Shown here in pieces: positions 1 to 12,060 of a stretch of DNA of 64,000 nucleotides; the stretch's first letter is position 1; the number at the start of each line of letters is the position of its first letter. The stretch is taken from assembly GCA_954871525.1 (NCBI GenBank), contig OX940862.1, forward strand, positions 42,711,732-42,775,731, given 5' to 3'. Below the pieces are notes generated by a model. It was not told where the DNA came from, searched no databases, and saw only the letters and a program-made list of their open reading frames with translations. The DNA is from Parietaria judaica (lineage: Eukaryota; Streptophyta; Magnoliopsida; Rosales; Urticaceae). The translations under genes were made by a program, and so were the position numbers.

Positions 1-1100
1 TTACGACTGTAGCTGACAATGTTTTAGTTATAGTCACCAAAATAGCCAACACAAGAAATAACAGTAGAACTTGTTTCTTCAATTATGTCAAATGTTTAAT
101 CATTTAACATTATGTACTACTAGTATGTTATAGAGCTATCCAAGGGACCATGAACTTACTCAAATATAAAGCTCCAATGAACCACGAGTAAAGTCGTTAA
201 CTACTTCGGTGTTATTCAACGATAAACCCGAACTGCACTTTTTAGTGAAAAGGTATATATTATTCCCCTAAATAAAAGGTTTCCGATGATAAAATGAAAT
301 TTACGCAAATAATCTTTCACTTTATGATCCAAACATGAGCAAGCGACTTACCATTTTTCCCTTTAAGGCCTTTTTCTCCTTAATTCCATCGGTGATATTG
401 TAAATGACCCACTGAATAAGATTACGAGTCCTAAGTTGCTCACTAGTATCATTTTACTTCCCATGGCCGATAATGAAGGATGTCATCATGACTTTGAATA
501 AAGCTATGTGATATATGTGTCTTTGGTCGAGCTACCGTTCCTTGTCGACTATCATGTTTTCAAAATAACAGCTTTGGGAACTAAATCATATATGTTCTTT
601 AACAGTTAAATTAAATAAAATCAAGTCTAGGTTTAAGATCACTCGGGAATTAGATTAATTTTCATTTGATCATGTTATATGACTTAATTCCAAGTTTTCA
701 GTGGCGGTCTTAGTTGATCAACTTCTACAATTTAGTCAGGTATAGTCGTATGCAATCACTTCATACGAAATGCACTTCTAGTGAATGTGGCACACGCTTT
801 TATCCAGAATAAGATTTTACCACTTAGTCTTCATAACGACTTTGAACAATTAATGGGCTCCTACCCGATTAATTAAGTCATGGACTTATTTTCATTTATT
901 ATATTCATTCATTCTTCCACACATTGACTCGGTTGTGATGAATAAATATAATTGCATTCCATAATGAACTAAGGATTAACATTCAATATTCAAGGAGAAA
1001 CTTTTAAAAAATTATCATAATAAGTACCATCTTTATTTAATAAGAAGTAATAATACTTTAAGAACGGGTAATTACATATTGTTTAAGGGCATGTCTAACA
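1..1100 (-). mobile_element. Old truncated copy of LTR family L
   Basis: The stretch aligns by eye with the end of the L-family LTR at 44402-45755 in the same orientation. Shared landmarks include the block around 745-790 (TCACTTCATAC, then TGCACTTCTAGTGA) and the terminal TTGTTTAAGG just before the end. It finishes in GTCTAACA at 1100, matching the family end GTCCAACA. It is more diverged than the copies at 3252 and 30877, so it is older. The left side runs off the window, so length, TSD and solo or intact status cannot be judged. The short open frames here are not convincing genes. Confidence 0.7.
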
Positions 1101-1434
1101 AATCCGTTGTTTTTCCTATTTCCAAGTCTATCAGTTGGTCCCTTCTAATCTTTCGACATGCAAGCGAAGACACAACCTGCTCATGAAACCATCATGGACA
1201 AGGATCCTAGACTTGACAAAGAAGTCGGGCTACGTGCAAGAAACTGTGCATTCCAGACAGGGCCTTGTGTCTCTGGATATTTCGAGATCTTCACAAAGAG
1301 GATGATTTTGGGCGAAACCGCATATTACACCTTGTCTAAGCCACTTATTTTTGACCGAATTTACAGCGAGACACACTTGTGACCTTGCCAAGTGGAAAAC
1401 GACTCAAATGTGGTCTGGCGTGAGTATTAATTTT

Positions 1435-1850
1435 TTCCTTAAGCTTCCACGGACACAACAAGGTCACGACTCCATCTTCATGGTTTTGAATGGTTCTCTA
1501 AAATGGCTCAATTCATCCGCCGCAAGGAAACTTTGGAAGCTAGCCATATGGCAGCATTGTATTTTCATCATGTCCGACCATGACACTCATTTTCTGATTC
1601 ATTTTTGGAGTAGTTTATGGCGCCTCGTACGAACGCCGCTTGACTTTTGTATTGCTTATCACCCTTAGAAAAATGATCAAATGGAGGTTGTAAATCATTC
1701 CTTGGGCGATTTACTGCGTTGTTTGATGAGCAACACGCACAACTTATAGGATCAAAATCTTTGCCAAGACAAGTTCACCTCCAACCACACCATCAACTGT
1801 AATATCAGTTTCAGCCCCGGTGCATGCTGGACCTTAGTCCTGTTATCGAT
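1435..1850 (+). pseudogene. Decayed Ty3/gypsy integrase fragment
   Basis: Translation of this strand gives a worn integrase catalytic core. Visible pieces are LPRTQQGHDSIFMVL (family consensus resembles GLPRTQRGHDSIFVVVD), SDHDTHFLIHFWSSLW (resembling SDRDTKFLSHFWKSLW, with the second catalytic Asp) and AYHP followed by a stop and MEVVNHSLGDLLRCL (around the catalytic Glu). The spacing is that of chromovirus-like gypsy integrases rather than the Tat elements further right. Stops and substitutions show it is dead. No LTRs could be paired with it. The L-family LTR fragment ends about 340 bp upstream and need not be related. Confidence 0.6.
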
Positions 1851-2580
1851 CAAAATCGAGCCCATGGTGATGCCGTGGATTTTCTCAAGCAGCTTCGGGA
1901 GCATATTCCCACACCTAGTGATGACAAACAATGGTTATTTTGAAAGTCGCCACTGCTCTTTATAAATCTTCACCGTAGGAAACATTGACACCTGAAAATC
2001 AACGTTAATGATTTTGTTTGGGCAATTCTCACAAATCCCCTTCACCTTGGGGATATTGATGTTGTACAACACAGACTTGCATTGGTTGAAGCTTGGGACG
2101 ACGCACCGTGAGATCACATCGCGATTGTCAGTGTCAATAATCACTTCAACAGTTACTAGGTGATCGCACCAAGTATATTATTAATCTCTCCTTAGTTGCC
2201 TCTGGATCTCGCTAAATTGCCTAATAATCACTTTGAATTAACCGCAAGAATACATATGTGTGTGTGTATATATATATATATTTCTTTTCTAGAATATAAG
2301 ATAATCTATATATATTTAAAGGAGGAACTCACAAGTGATGTGGTAAGATATAGATATAGTATTGAGAAATAGATTTTTCTTAGAAGAAGTAGAGAGTATT
2401 GTGACACAATGAAATCAAGCAATTGGAAAATCTATTTTTCTTAGAGTTTAGAATTATTTTTTGATAAAAAGTATTAGGAATAATAAATTATCATTAAACT
2501 CTAAAATTATTTATTTCATCAATTATTAAATTGTTCATGTAAAGGTGAAGCGTATATAAACTCTTTCTGTAACTCATTCT
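1851..2580. other. Spacer, no gene recognised
   Basis: A moderately complex part (1851-2160) could be the decayed tail of the gypsy relic. A 69-codon minus-strand frame at 1935-2144 resembles nothing I recognise. From 2200 on the DNA is AT-rich with a short TA run near 2268. No RNA gene or promoter is evident. Confidence 0.5.
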
Positions 2581-2607
2581 TTTTTTTTGGATAGAATAAG
2601 CGATGGA

Positions 2608-3251
2608 TTAAGAAGAAATAGGGGTAAAATCCCTGATGATATCGTTTACAAGACACCCGGGGCATTCGCATGACCACATGTCAGGAATAGACTCCAAATG
2701 ACAAGATCTTGCTATCCGATTAGCCGCCCTATTACAAGACCTTGGTGCCCAACGACACCCATTAGCCGTCCCTACTTCCGCACCTAGGCTACATATTCCC
2801 GTAAGGATCGGGCCTTGAACACTATTGATCTTTTCCCCCTTCAGGAGGTTGATCGCTTTTTGACAATCGGATTCTACCTCCGTCACTCGCCAACCACGGT
2901 CCCGGATAAATTGAAGCCCCAGTAGAATAGCATGACACTCCGCCGAAAGCGCCGAGTCCACATCCAAAAGGAGCCGAGTGACATACCCAAGGAGCTTGCC
3001 TCGATGATACGTCACGATTCCGCCAATTTCCGCTCTTCCCGAGCTCTTCTCCCAAGCCACGTCCACATTAAGCTTTAAACCCCCAACTTTCGTGGCCTTC
3101 CAATCGGTGTTACTCATCCAAGGCTCCATCGAACTAATCTCCAAGCCGCGATGACTAGTTTTGAAACTAGATAACCAACAAGCCACTTTGTCCACCCACG
3201 CCTCCGGCTTGTAAATCGGGTTCTCAAAAAGCCAGTAATTCCAGTCGGACT
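2608..3251 (-). pseudogene. LINE A RNase H domain
   Basis: The frame contains a plant L1-type RNase H (RVT_3). Visible pieces are LKLNVDVAWEKSSGRAEIGG (first Asp), SALSAECHAILLGLQFIRD (Glu), VTEVESDCQKAINLLKGE (Asp) and the C-terminal RSCNRAANRIARSCH box. In the RT-RNase H protein of LINEs this domain removes RNA from the cDNA hybrid. It is cut from its RT by the inserted LTR. The stop at 2608-2610 is the natural protein end, followed by the poly-A-like tail. It is closely similar to the RNase H of LINE B (47111-47746). Confidence 0.8.
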
Positions 3252-5915
3252 TGTTGGACATATGTGTCCTTAAACAAGATATTTATCCATTTGTAAAAGA
3301 TTATGACAAGTCGTTGAATAAAATTATGCTTATTATGTTAATCTTATTATAGTTTCTGGTAGGGTAAAATAGAATGTTTGATTCCTTAGTTCATAAAGGA
3401 TGCGATTATCCTATTATTATCACAACAGAGTCGATGTGAGGAAGAATTAATAATCATAATGAATGAACTTAAAACGTCCGTGACCTGATTAACTGGGTGG
3501 GAGCCCATTAATCATGTAAGGTCATTAATGTGACTAAGTGACAATCCCATTCTGGATTATGTGTGTGTGTCACACTCACTAGAAGTGCACTAAGTATGAA
3601 GCGTCTTCATACTGGACTGGACCTGACTTAAACTCAAGAAGTTATCATATAAGACCGTCACTGTTAACTTGTAGTTGAGTCACAAAAAGATGATCAAATG
3701 GATATTACTTCTAAGTCCTGAGTGATCATGAGTCCGAGCTACTGACTTGATTGTTCTTTGATTTAACCGTTAAAGAACACAAGATATTACCGCTGTTCCC
3801 AACACTATTATTTTGGGAACATGATAGCCAGTAGTACGGATAGCTTGATCATAGACATGGGCATCACACAGCTCTCTTCAGAGTCATGATGATTCCCTTG
3901 GTTGTCAGTGGTGAGAAGTGAGAGTTACCCGTGCGCAACTTATGAATCGAAACCATAAGTGGGTTGCTCATAATATTACTGACTGAGTCAAGGATGAAAA
4001 TGGACACCCTGCTGTTATAAGGGAATAATATAGACCGTATCACTAAAGAGTGCAGCCTCGGGTCTATAGTGGAATCATTTCGAGGTTTGACGAACAACTA
4101 GCAGTTCGTTGGAGTCTACGTGATACGTGTCCATGGTCCCCAGGATAGCTCCGTAACGGATGATACGTACGTGATTAAAATACATTCTGGATAATATTTA
4201 ATCATTTGGCTTGACTTATAAAATATTTAATCAGATGGTTTTATCGTCAGCGTGGCAAAAGTATCATATTTTGGTACACGAAATTAACTGATAAAATAAA
4301 ATTAGAATATTGATTTTCTAACAGCATCATGTTGTTGTAAATTAAATTCTAAGAAACTTTGCTTTTTGAACCAAGTCATTCAGACATACGGTTTGTGATT
4401 TATGGATTTTCTAAGTTTATGACTAGGTTCGATAAACTATGAAATTAAATCACATGTCACGAATTTAAATGATGGTGTGGCACCATGACATTTAATGTGT
4501 GATATTGAGATAAGGTTTTATTAATATAATTTAATTAGTTGGATTTAATTATTAATATCTAATTAATAATTAATTAATAATGAAAAGATTTTTATTAATA
4601 AATATATATATATATATATATTGTTACATGTGTAAATTTGAATTAGGGTTTAGAGAATACAAACCTAGCTAAATTCGAATTTGAGAATGGGAGAATTTAT
4701 AATTGCAGCATAAGAACCTATTATTTTGGTATTTTGGCAAAACCCTAAAATAAATTTTATCCATTGGATCGGTTATGATTTAATACCAACCGTTAGATTA
4801 AGATAATTGATTTGAACGCTAAATGTAATTCAAATTGAAGCTTGGTGACCAAGTTTGGGTATTTTAAATTTGCTTAATTAATTGTGTCCGTTGGATCGGT
4901 TTTTGTGATTTAATCTTTACCAACGGATTAGAAATTAATTAATGTTATATATATAATATATAATTCGAATAATATAAGGATAAGAGTTCGAATTAGGGTT
5001 TTGTAAAACCCTAGGGCATTTGACTTTATCCCTAATTGATTAGATCCATTGGATTTGTTTAAGATTTATTTTTAACCATTGCATCTAGATAATCATAAAC
5101 AAATTCGAATTTTAATACGTATATATATATATATATATATATTTCGAATTTTATTAATATGATGATAAGATTAAATATTTCGATCTTATCATGTATTATT
5201 ATTTAATTAAATCCCTACTTAATTATATCCATTGGATTTAGATGAGTTTGAATCTGGACCATTGGATTGAAATAATTAATCATATTTAATTTAATAATTT
5301 CGAATATAGGGAGGAACAATCTCCATATCGGTTACAGCTTGAGCCTATAAATAGGATGCTCATTCTACACATTTTTCAAACCTTCCCCAAAGAAAAAACT
5401 CGAGCTCTACCTCTCTCTCTAGGGTCTGCGAGTTTTCTGCTTCTGATCTCTCTTCTGGTTCGGCTTAGGAGATATATTCTTCGGTAGCTTTACAAGAACC
5501 GTCAGTTAAATTTTGCGACGGAGTCCTGCCGGCGAAGCCCACGCTTCACTATGAGGAGTCCAGGAGAATATCTCGGAAGATTACGGGAGTTTCCCTCAGC
5601 ACCGGCGGAGCCCTACCCAAGTTAGAACGCGTAGCCGGAATCGTCAACTGAGGTACGGCCTTAGGCATTGGGTTAATTTATGCAACCATTTACTACTTTC
5701 TATTTATTTCCTATTCGACTAGATTATTAATAATGATTATGAAAATATTAAATTCAAAATATTTGATCTTAGCGAAATAATTATTACCCGATATCCGTGT
5801 CGTCGGTCCGGAAACAAGATTTGCGCTTTAAAATGAATTTTTAAATGTTACCAGGACGCCTCGGAGGCTATTATCGTGGTAAAGGAAGTTGGACTGATAC
5901 CACCGATTTCCAACA
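3252..5915 (+). mobile_element. Solo LTR of family L inside LINE A
   Basis: The element starts TGTTGGACATATG and ends ATTTCCAACA, the usual TG...CA ends with a 7-bp terminal inverted repeat. The flanks are GGACT and GGACC, a 5-bp TSD with one mismatch. It is 2664 bp long. A TATA box (CTATAAATAG, 5345-5354) is followed by a CT-rich leader, so transcription runs rightward, antisense to LINE A. No internal region or second LTR exists, so this is a solo LTR left by recombination. The ends resemble Ty1/copia LTRs, but with no coding region the superfamily is an inference. A second copy is at 30877-45755 and an older fragment at 1-1100. Confidence 0.85.
5345..5354 (+). promoter_or_regulatory. TATA box of L-family LTR
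   Basis: CTATAAATAG sits upstream of a CT-rich stretch (about 5398-5450) that would be the start of the R region. The matching TATA in the other copy lies near 31422-31431 on the minus strand. It defines the U3/R border and the transcription direction of the solo LTR. Confidence 0.6.
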
Positions 5916-7390
5916 GGACCAAGCCGCCCAAATGAGACCACAAAAGAGCTCCAAGTCCGCCACCTAAAGGCCTTCGAGCGCCCTCAAAAAAAGTTTTCGA
6001 AAAGGAACCGGTCCTGACTTTTCCACCCATAGCTGTAAGTACGAGGAACCCCAAATCGCTCGGGCTCTCTCACAACTCCAAATTGCGTGAAGTGCGTCTT
6101 CCGGTAAGGCTCCACAAAACTTGCAGAAGGGGAGACAAGGCACCCCACGCCTCCTAAGAGCACCGAAGGTCGGTAAAATGCCGAACCAAGCTCGTCAGAC
6201 TAGATGTTTGACCCTTGGTGGGATTTGGAGACCCCACAGAGTCTTCCACTAACGTGGTTCAATGCTACAAGACCCCGACGGTCCCCCTATTTTCGCTGAA
6301 TGAGCCAGGCGATATCGCGACCGAACCGAATAGAAACCATCTTCTTCGAAATGCCACACCAAACGGTCACGATGAGCATTAGGGTTAAGGGGGATTCTTA
6401 GAATGTCTTGGGCATCATAAGGGGACATCATATCCAATACTAGCTCGCGATTCCAAGCCCCCTCGTTGATGAAGTTGGCAACACGCCAAGGATACCCATC
6501 GTCGGGTTCTTCCGTAAGAATGGAAGAACTCCCGGCTCTATGAAGCCACGGTTGTTTGAAAGCTCTAATGTTCCCCTCTCCGACTTGCCATCTAACACCT
6601 TGACGCACCAAATCTCGCCCCCAACAAAGACTTTTACAAAGAAAAGAGGAATCCGCCTTACATTCGAAGTCAAGCACCGTTGAATCCAGGAAGTATTTCA
6701 CCTTGAGAACGCGGGCCACCAAGCTCTCTGGATGTTGGATTAATCTCCAAGACAGCCTTCCAATAAGAGCCCGATTAAAATCCACGATGTTCTTGAACCC
6801 GAGGCCTCCCTCGTCTTTGGGTTTCGCAATAGAATCCCACTTCTTCCAGTGAATCTTACGCTTTTCCTCCGACCATCCCCACCAAAATCGACTCATGTAT
6901 TGATCGAGCTCATTAATGGTGTTGGCGGGGATGCGGAAGAGGCTCATCATATAGGTTGGAATCGCTTGGGCTACCGCTTTGATTAGAACTTCCCGGCCGC
7001 CCGCCGAGAACATCCGCACCTTCCAATCTTGTATGCGTTTAAGGACTCTCCCCGATAGGATATTAAAGATCGAAATCTTATTCCTCCCTATGCGGATGGG
7101 AAGTCCAAGATAAGACTCGGGCTCATCCACAAGCGGGATGTGAAGAAGGGAGGAGAATGAGGCCGCCTCTTGCTCGGACAAGTTGTGGGAACAACACATC
7201 ACCGACTTATCCATATTAACCACTTGGCCCGAGCCCTTTTCATTGACCTCCAAGATAGAACGGATTGCTTGGCAACATTCAATACTAGCCTCACAAAAGA
7301 TGAGACTATCGTCCGCAAAAAGGAGGTGCGTAACCGGTGGGGCCGCGGGTCGGCAAGCAAAGCCCCGGAAAAGACCCATTCTCAAGTATT
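5916..7390 (-). pseudogene. LINE A reverse transcriptase C-terminal half
   Basis: The frame from about 7390 begins at the RT active-site box HLLFADDSLIFCEAS and continues through YLGLPIRIGRNKISIFN and MFSAGGREVLIKAVAQAIPT. It reaches the post-RT zinc-binding region (KFCGALPEDALHAIWSC on the minus strand near 6060-6130). The first part is open for 384 codons. A TAG at 6249-6251, a TGA about 55 nt further (CGA to TGA likely) and a frameshift near 6000 then break it. The first two thirds of the RT are absent. It belongs to the same family as LINE B, with near-identical stretches such as LCWGRDLVRQGVRWQVG. Confidence 0.8.
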
Positions 7391-8678
7391 CATATACATT
7401 CAATATCTTTTAATTATAAGCTATGCTAAAAGTCAGTATTAATATACTATAAGTGCTCGGTATTAATATCAGTGACAACAATACTCTCCTTATATTTGGT
7501 TTGACTTGCTTTATCTTTAGGGTAAGCCGTCCTCGTCCTAGTCAATCCAATGCCTATGTCCTCGGATTTTGGAGTGAAGACCAATCCACTCCACGTACGT
7601 CCTATCCAAGATGTTTTTATTTTGTGGGCCTGAATTAATATTAGGCTCACTTCTTTAAACGGCACCGTACAGTGATTATGCCTCCGTACGCACTCTTGGA
7701 TTCGCGGAGGACAAACTACACATCGTTTTATCCTTGAGATCAAAATTACACGTCGTTTAAGTCCTACATCTACAATAATTTCCTTCCCGATTGCATAGAA
7801 TTTCCAGCCTTCATATCCATTTATTTACCCTCTATTTGCTTTATTTATTTACTTTCCTCTTAAAACGATATTAGCGGACCGCACCGTGTGTTGCGCGGTG
7901 ACGTAACACACGGTGACGATAAAAATTTTCAATTTGTCAATTGTATTTGAAACCTTAGATCCGCCATGGAACTCGTCAATCACTTAATTAAACAATTTTA
8001 GTTATTGTAGTTATCTATTGTTCAAATTTTGATAATTTCATTCTCTTTCTTTAATTTAAAATGTCTAAATATATACTAAAAAAAATTAGAAGATAAATTA
8101 TAATTTAAAAATTGATCTGTCAAAATAGACTGCAATATAAAGAATATAAAAATAAAAGAGTAAGGAAAAATATGTTTACTTAATAATTTAGTCATAGTAT
8201 GTTCTTATCATAAATTATTCTTACTTAATAATTTAGTCATAGTATGTTCTTAATATATAGTCATAATATGTTTATATATATATATATCCAGAGATATTAA
8301 AAATTGAATGCAAATTGAATCTGGTCAGCATATGCAGTAATAATTATTAAGGTTATTGACCTTTAAACTCCCTAAAACCGTTGGGATCCGGTAAAAAAAA
8401 TCTAAAAACTGTACTAAAAAAAGCCAAGTGTAAATGATCGGTACTTCCATCATAAAATAAGAACCAACATATGTCTAAGATGATTACAAATGATTAATAA
8501 ATCCATGTATCATGAAATAAGAAGGCAATATGATATCTCGACCGCTCAATCGTTAAATCAGATATAAAAAAGGGAGGCGAATCTAGTAGTAAGTTATGTC
8601 GATGGTAATTAATTGATTTTAATAATCAAAAGGATACATCCAAGTTTTATGTCCAGAACTATGCATCTTACCTTTAAA
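7391..8678. other. Intergenic spacer
   Basis: No gene recognised. A perfect 11-bp inverted repeat (CACCGTGTGTT and AACACACGGTG) lies near 7883-7916. The duplicated phrase TTACTTAATAATTTAGTCATAGTATGTTCTTA occurs around 8176-8250, in two copies about 45 bp apart. The rest is AT-rich. Short open frames are not supported by homology. Confidence 0.5.
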
Positions 8679-8683
8679 CTCAA

Positions 8684-9945
8684 TGTTGATGCAGAAAAAT
8701 GGATCATACACTGTAGAGGCCCAATTGCTCGTGTTGGACCGGGCCCAATATCGCTTGTTGACTTTTGGGAAATTAGGGGTTGGGCTTTGGGGACCTCAAA
8801 GTCATTCGGTTCCTTTTTCCAACACGGGACCTGATTCAGGCCCGCACACTACCTGATCACAGGTTCGGGCACCACACTAATCAGGTCTCCACGTGGATGA
8901 GATAACCGAATTGACCTTAAGATAAATCCCGGCGGATAACCCCCTCGGAACCTGACAAAATAACACCCGAGATCAGGGCAAAACGAGGGTTTTACCCCCC
9001 GATTCACCTCCGACGCTCAACATTAGCGAGGTATATGATAGTGGATGTATTTGAGAGGGTTTAGAGAGAGCTTTTGGAGAGTAATTTCGGGTAAAAATTT
9101 GCTTGGTTTGAATGAATCCCGAGCCTCCAATTTATAGGAAATGCCCGAGGACTATTTCGTCATTTTCTCCTCATCCGGAAGGCCCACGAGGTAATATTAT
9201 ATAGTGTTTTGCATCCTCGGGACGTGGCCGATCCAACGCCGCAAAAATCACGGCCATCGGAGTTGAGACGCGCCCACACGCGCGGCCGGAAGGCGACGGG
9301 GTCATTTGGCGCGTTGGGTGGCCAGTCCGACGTGGCAGCTGGGCCAGCTGCTGCCCGCGTGGCGCGCTGCGAGTGGCTGGGTGGCTTTCCTCGCGCCCAA
9401 TGGCTGGCCGCCACATGGCGAAGTCAAAGATGCCCCTTGGGGGCTTGCAGCGACGAGGTCAGCGCCCTTTGGCGCTCGTGGGGCCCGCCTGGCGCCTGGT
9501 AGTGGCTCTTGGGAGCCGTGGGGCCCGCTTGGATAATTCTTTGAGGGCCCCGCCCGTTTTTCGCAAACTTTATGTCGTTTTTGGGTATTTTTATATTTTT
9601 GGGATCATCTGGACACTTTGTTTTGCGAGAACAGGACTCCGAAGAGAAATTTGATTTTTGGGCTTGATTTACTTTAATTAAAAATAAATCATTTTAATTA
9701 AAAATAAATGATTTTAATTAGAGATAAATCATTTTAATTAAAATCAAATGATTTTCTCTTAATCAAATCGTAAAATCATTAATCCCGCAAAAACCCGTAA
9801 CGGGGTTGATTTATTTTAATAATAAATAAATCATTTTAATTGAAGATAAATTATTTTAATTAGAGATAAATCATTTTAATTAGAGATAAAATGATTTTCT
9901 CTTAATTAAACCGTAAGATTAATTATCCCGTAAAGACCCGTAACA
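8684..9945 (-). mobile_element. Solo LTR of a Tat-type gypsy element (LTR E)
   Basis: The plus-strand ends are TGTTGATGCAG and CCGTAACA, flanked on both sides by CTCAA (8679-8683 and 9946-9950), a perfect 5-bp TSD. On the minus strand it starts TGTTACGGGT and ends GCATCAACA, the same end types as the LTRs of element D (TGTTATGGGT, GCATCAACA). A TATA box (CTATAAATT on the minus strand, about 9129-9138) and the conserved 22-bp block at 9005-9026 fix the orientation. The U3 is GC-rich with several perfect hairpins at 9335-9517. The LTR start carries repeats of an approximately 20-bp AT-rich unit (9670-9905). The 1262 bp have no partner LTR or coding region. Confidence 0.88.
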
Positions 9946-9950
9946 CTCAA

Positions 9951-10719
9951 TATTAATAATAAATTTATGAAGTTAATCAAGAATCATAACTGGTGGGGAA
10001 GTTTAATGATTCCCTCAAGCATTTTGCTTGAAGCAATAATGAATAAATTAGAGGAATGAGTTGCAAATTAAATAGGCAGTTTTTTTTAAGTATTTGAAAC
10101 TCTTTTAATTTAATTTATTATCTTGATCATATCAATCGTCTTTATAATATATATATATATATATATATGGTATGATCTAACTTAATAAGCATAATAGTTC
10201 ACCTTTTGAAATAGACTTTTTTAAAAGTGCATATGATTAAAGAATATATTTTTGAAACAGTTACCAAATATCAGCGTGATTTTGGTCCAGTTTGGCACTG
10301 TTGTGCTGTCTTTAGAATTGTTTTTAAAAATTACTGTTTGGTTAGAGAAAGTAATTTATTGTTTGGTTAATTAAAATGGAAAACAATTAATTTTTTCAAA
10401 AGTTTCAGTTTAGTGTTTGGTAAGAACTTTTACTTAATTAGCTTTTAAATGTAAGAAACTACTAAAGAAGACATAAATAATATAAATTAAATTTTAATAA
10501 AATTTATATATAAAATTAATTAATGTAATTATTCAATAAATAAAATAAATAACCGCTCTTAGTTTATTGTGCGTTTTGTGTTTTTAATTGAAAATATATA
10601 TGGTGAAAGTACTAATTTCATACATCCACGTTTCTTTCGTCCACGATTAAAAATAAATAGTAACTTTACTAACTAAAAAGAATTAATACTTAAATGCAAT
10701 AATAATATGTAATTGTTTT
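9951..10719. other. AT-rich spacer
   Basis: No gene recognised. It holds a TA run near 10149-10168. The stretch from about 10310 to 10450 (TACTGTTTGGTTAGAG type) has a loose inverted counterpart at about 12120-12240, so an old MITE-like element may span this area. I could not fix its ends. Confidence 0.4.
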
Positions 10720-12060
10720 TTTATACATACTTTACCGTCCAAAATGAATTGGTAGTTAAACTATAATAATTTAAGAATGTGAGCGTAAAAATGGTACATT
10801 CACCACCTAAAAGAAATGGTACTTTTACCGAAATAGTAAAATATTTTTAGTATTTTAACCACCCAATAAGAATTGCTTATTCAACCAAAATAATTAAAAA
10901 AATGGACGTAATAAATTGGTATTTCTACCATACAAAAAAAAATGGTACTTTAATCACAATAATTTAAAAATATGAACATAAAAATTGATACTTTTACCAC
11001 TTAAAAAGAATTAGAATCTTAACCACAATAATAAGGGTAAACCGCGGCTAATGTATCCAATGTTTGATCTTCTTCGGATTATGTACACAATGTTTATTTT
11101 CGGCGGCTAATGTACCCAATATTTGATCCGTTAGATATTTTCCTGTTTTCCGTCAGTAGACTGTTAGAGAGTTATCCTCCTCTATATGTACAATTTTTGT
11201 ATTTTTGGCATAACTCACTCATTATTTGTCCAAATTTTATGCACGATCTATGGTTTGGAAAGATAAGAGATAGATTTATAACTTTAGTGTTTTAAGTTTT
11301 GTAAAAAAGTTTTTTAATAATATGAAATTTTAATTACAACGTAAAGCTCGACATTAGTTTAATGCAAAATATTTATTTCAAGCAAATTTTAACATACTTA
11401 ATTACTTTTTGTGATGAAACGTAAAACTAAAAAGTTTTAGATAAATTTTTTATCCCTACAACACGTATTTATTTATAAAATTTGGACAACAAATGAGCGA
11501 GTTATGCCAAAAATATGAAAGACTATTTCACATATTTTTGGCATAACTCACTCATTGTTTGTCCAAAATTTATATATAAACCCTCTTTAAAAAGATAAAA
11601 TATTTATCTATAACTTTTTACTTTTAAGTTTCATCATAAAAAATCATTAAGTATATTAAAATTTGCTCGAAACATATATTGTGCATTAAAATAATGTCGA
11701 TTTTAACGTTGTATTTGAAATTTAGTAATTTTATAAAACTTATTTTACAAAACTTAAAGCACCAAAGTTGTAGATCTATCTCTTATCTTTCCAACCATAG
11801 GTTGTGCATAAAATTTGGATAAAAAAATAAGTGAGTTATGTCAAAAATACAAAAAGTGTACATATAGAGGAGGATAACTCTCTTACGGTCAAGTGACGGA
11901 AAATACGAAAATATCTAACGGATCAAACATTGGGTACATTAGCCGCCATTAATAAACATTGGGTACATAATCCGAAGAAGATCAAGCATTGGGTACATTA
12001 GCCGCAGTTTACCCCAATAATAATATATGTTTTTGGTACTTTTACCATTCCAAAAAAAAT
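10720..12060. repeat. Degenerate minisatellite interrupted by a foldback element
   Basis: A unit of about 65-75 bp recurs several times between 10730 and 11034. It contains the phrases AAAAATGGTACTTTTACCAC, AAAAAGAATTGGTACTTTAACCACAATAAT and AATTTAAAAATATGAACATA with variations. The phrase GGTACTTTTACCA reappears at about 12035-12050, beyond the foldback element at 11035-12014. The array was therefore continuous before that insertion. Confidence 0.6.
11035..12014. mobile_element. Mutator-like foldback (MULE-MITE) element 1
   Basis: Almost the whole 980 bp is an imperfect palindrome centred near 11522. The left end GGGTAAACCGCGGCTAATG matches the right end CATTAGCCGCAGTTTACCC. Inner blocks (GTTATCCTCCTCTATATGTAC, ATGCACGATCTATGGTTTGG) pair with blocks near 11850 and 11800. 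Both flanks are CAATAATAA (11026-11034 and 12015-12023), a perfect 9-bp TSD as made by Mutator-like transposases. There is no coding capacity, so it is non-autonomous. Its ends resemble those of the element at 52742. Confidence 0.88.

Larger units (their letters stand above)
2581..7390 (-). mobile_element. LINE A: 5'-truncated L1-type retrotransposon, split by a solo LTR
   Basis: Minus-strand coding remnants at 7390-5916 (reverse transcriptase C-terminal half, zinc-binding region) and 3251-2608 (RNase H) form one LINE interrupted by the LTR at 3252-5915. Removing the LTR and one TSD copy joins the reading frame cleanly (AAWS then DWNYWLFE). This shows the LINE was there first. The 3' end lies past the stop at 2608, where the minus strand has a run of nine A (plus-strand T run at 2582-2590). 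The 5' end starts just upstream of the RT active-site box, so most of the RT and the endonuclease are missing. This is typical 5' truncation. I did not find a convincing TSD. Confidence 0.85.

Noticed and set aside
1158..1382. A 74-codon plus-strand frame as a small gene
   Set aside because: No recognisable domain; it sits just upstream of the decayed integrase and probably belongs to the same dead element.
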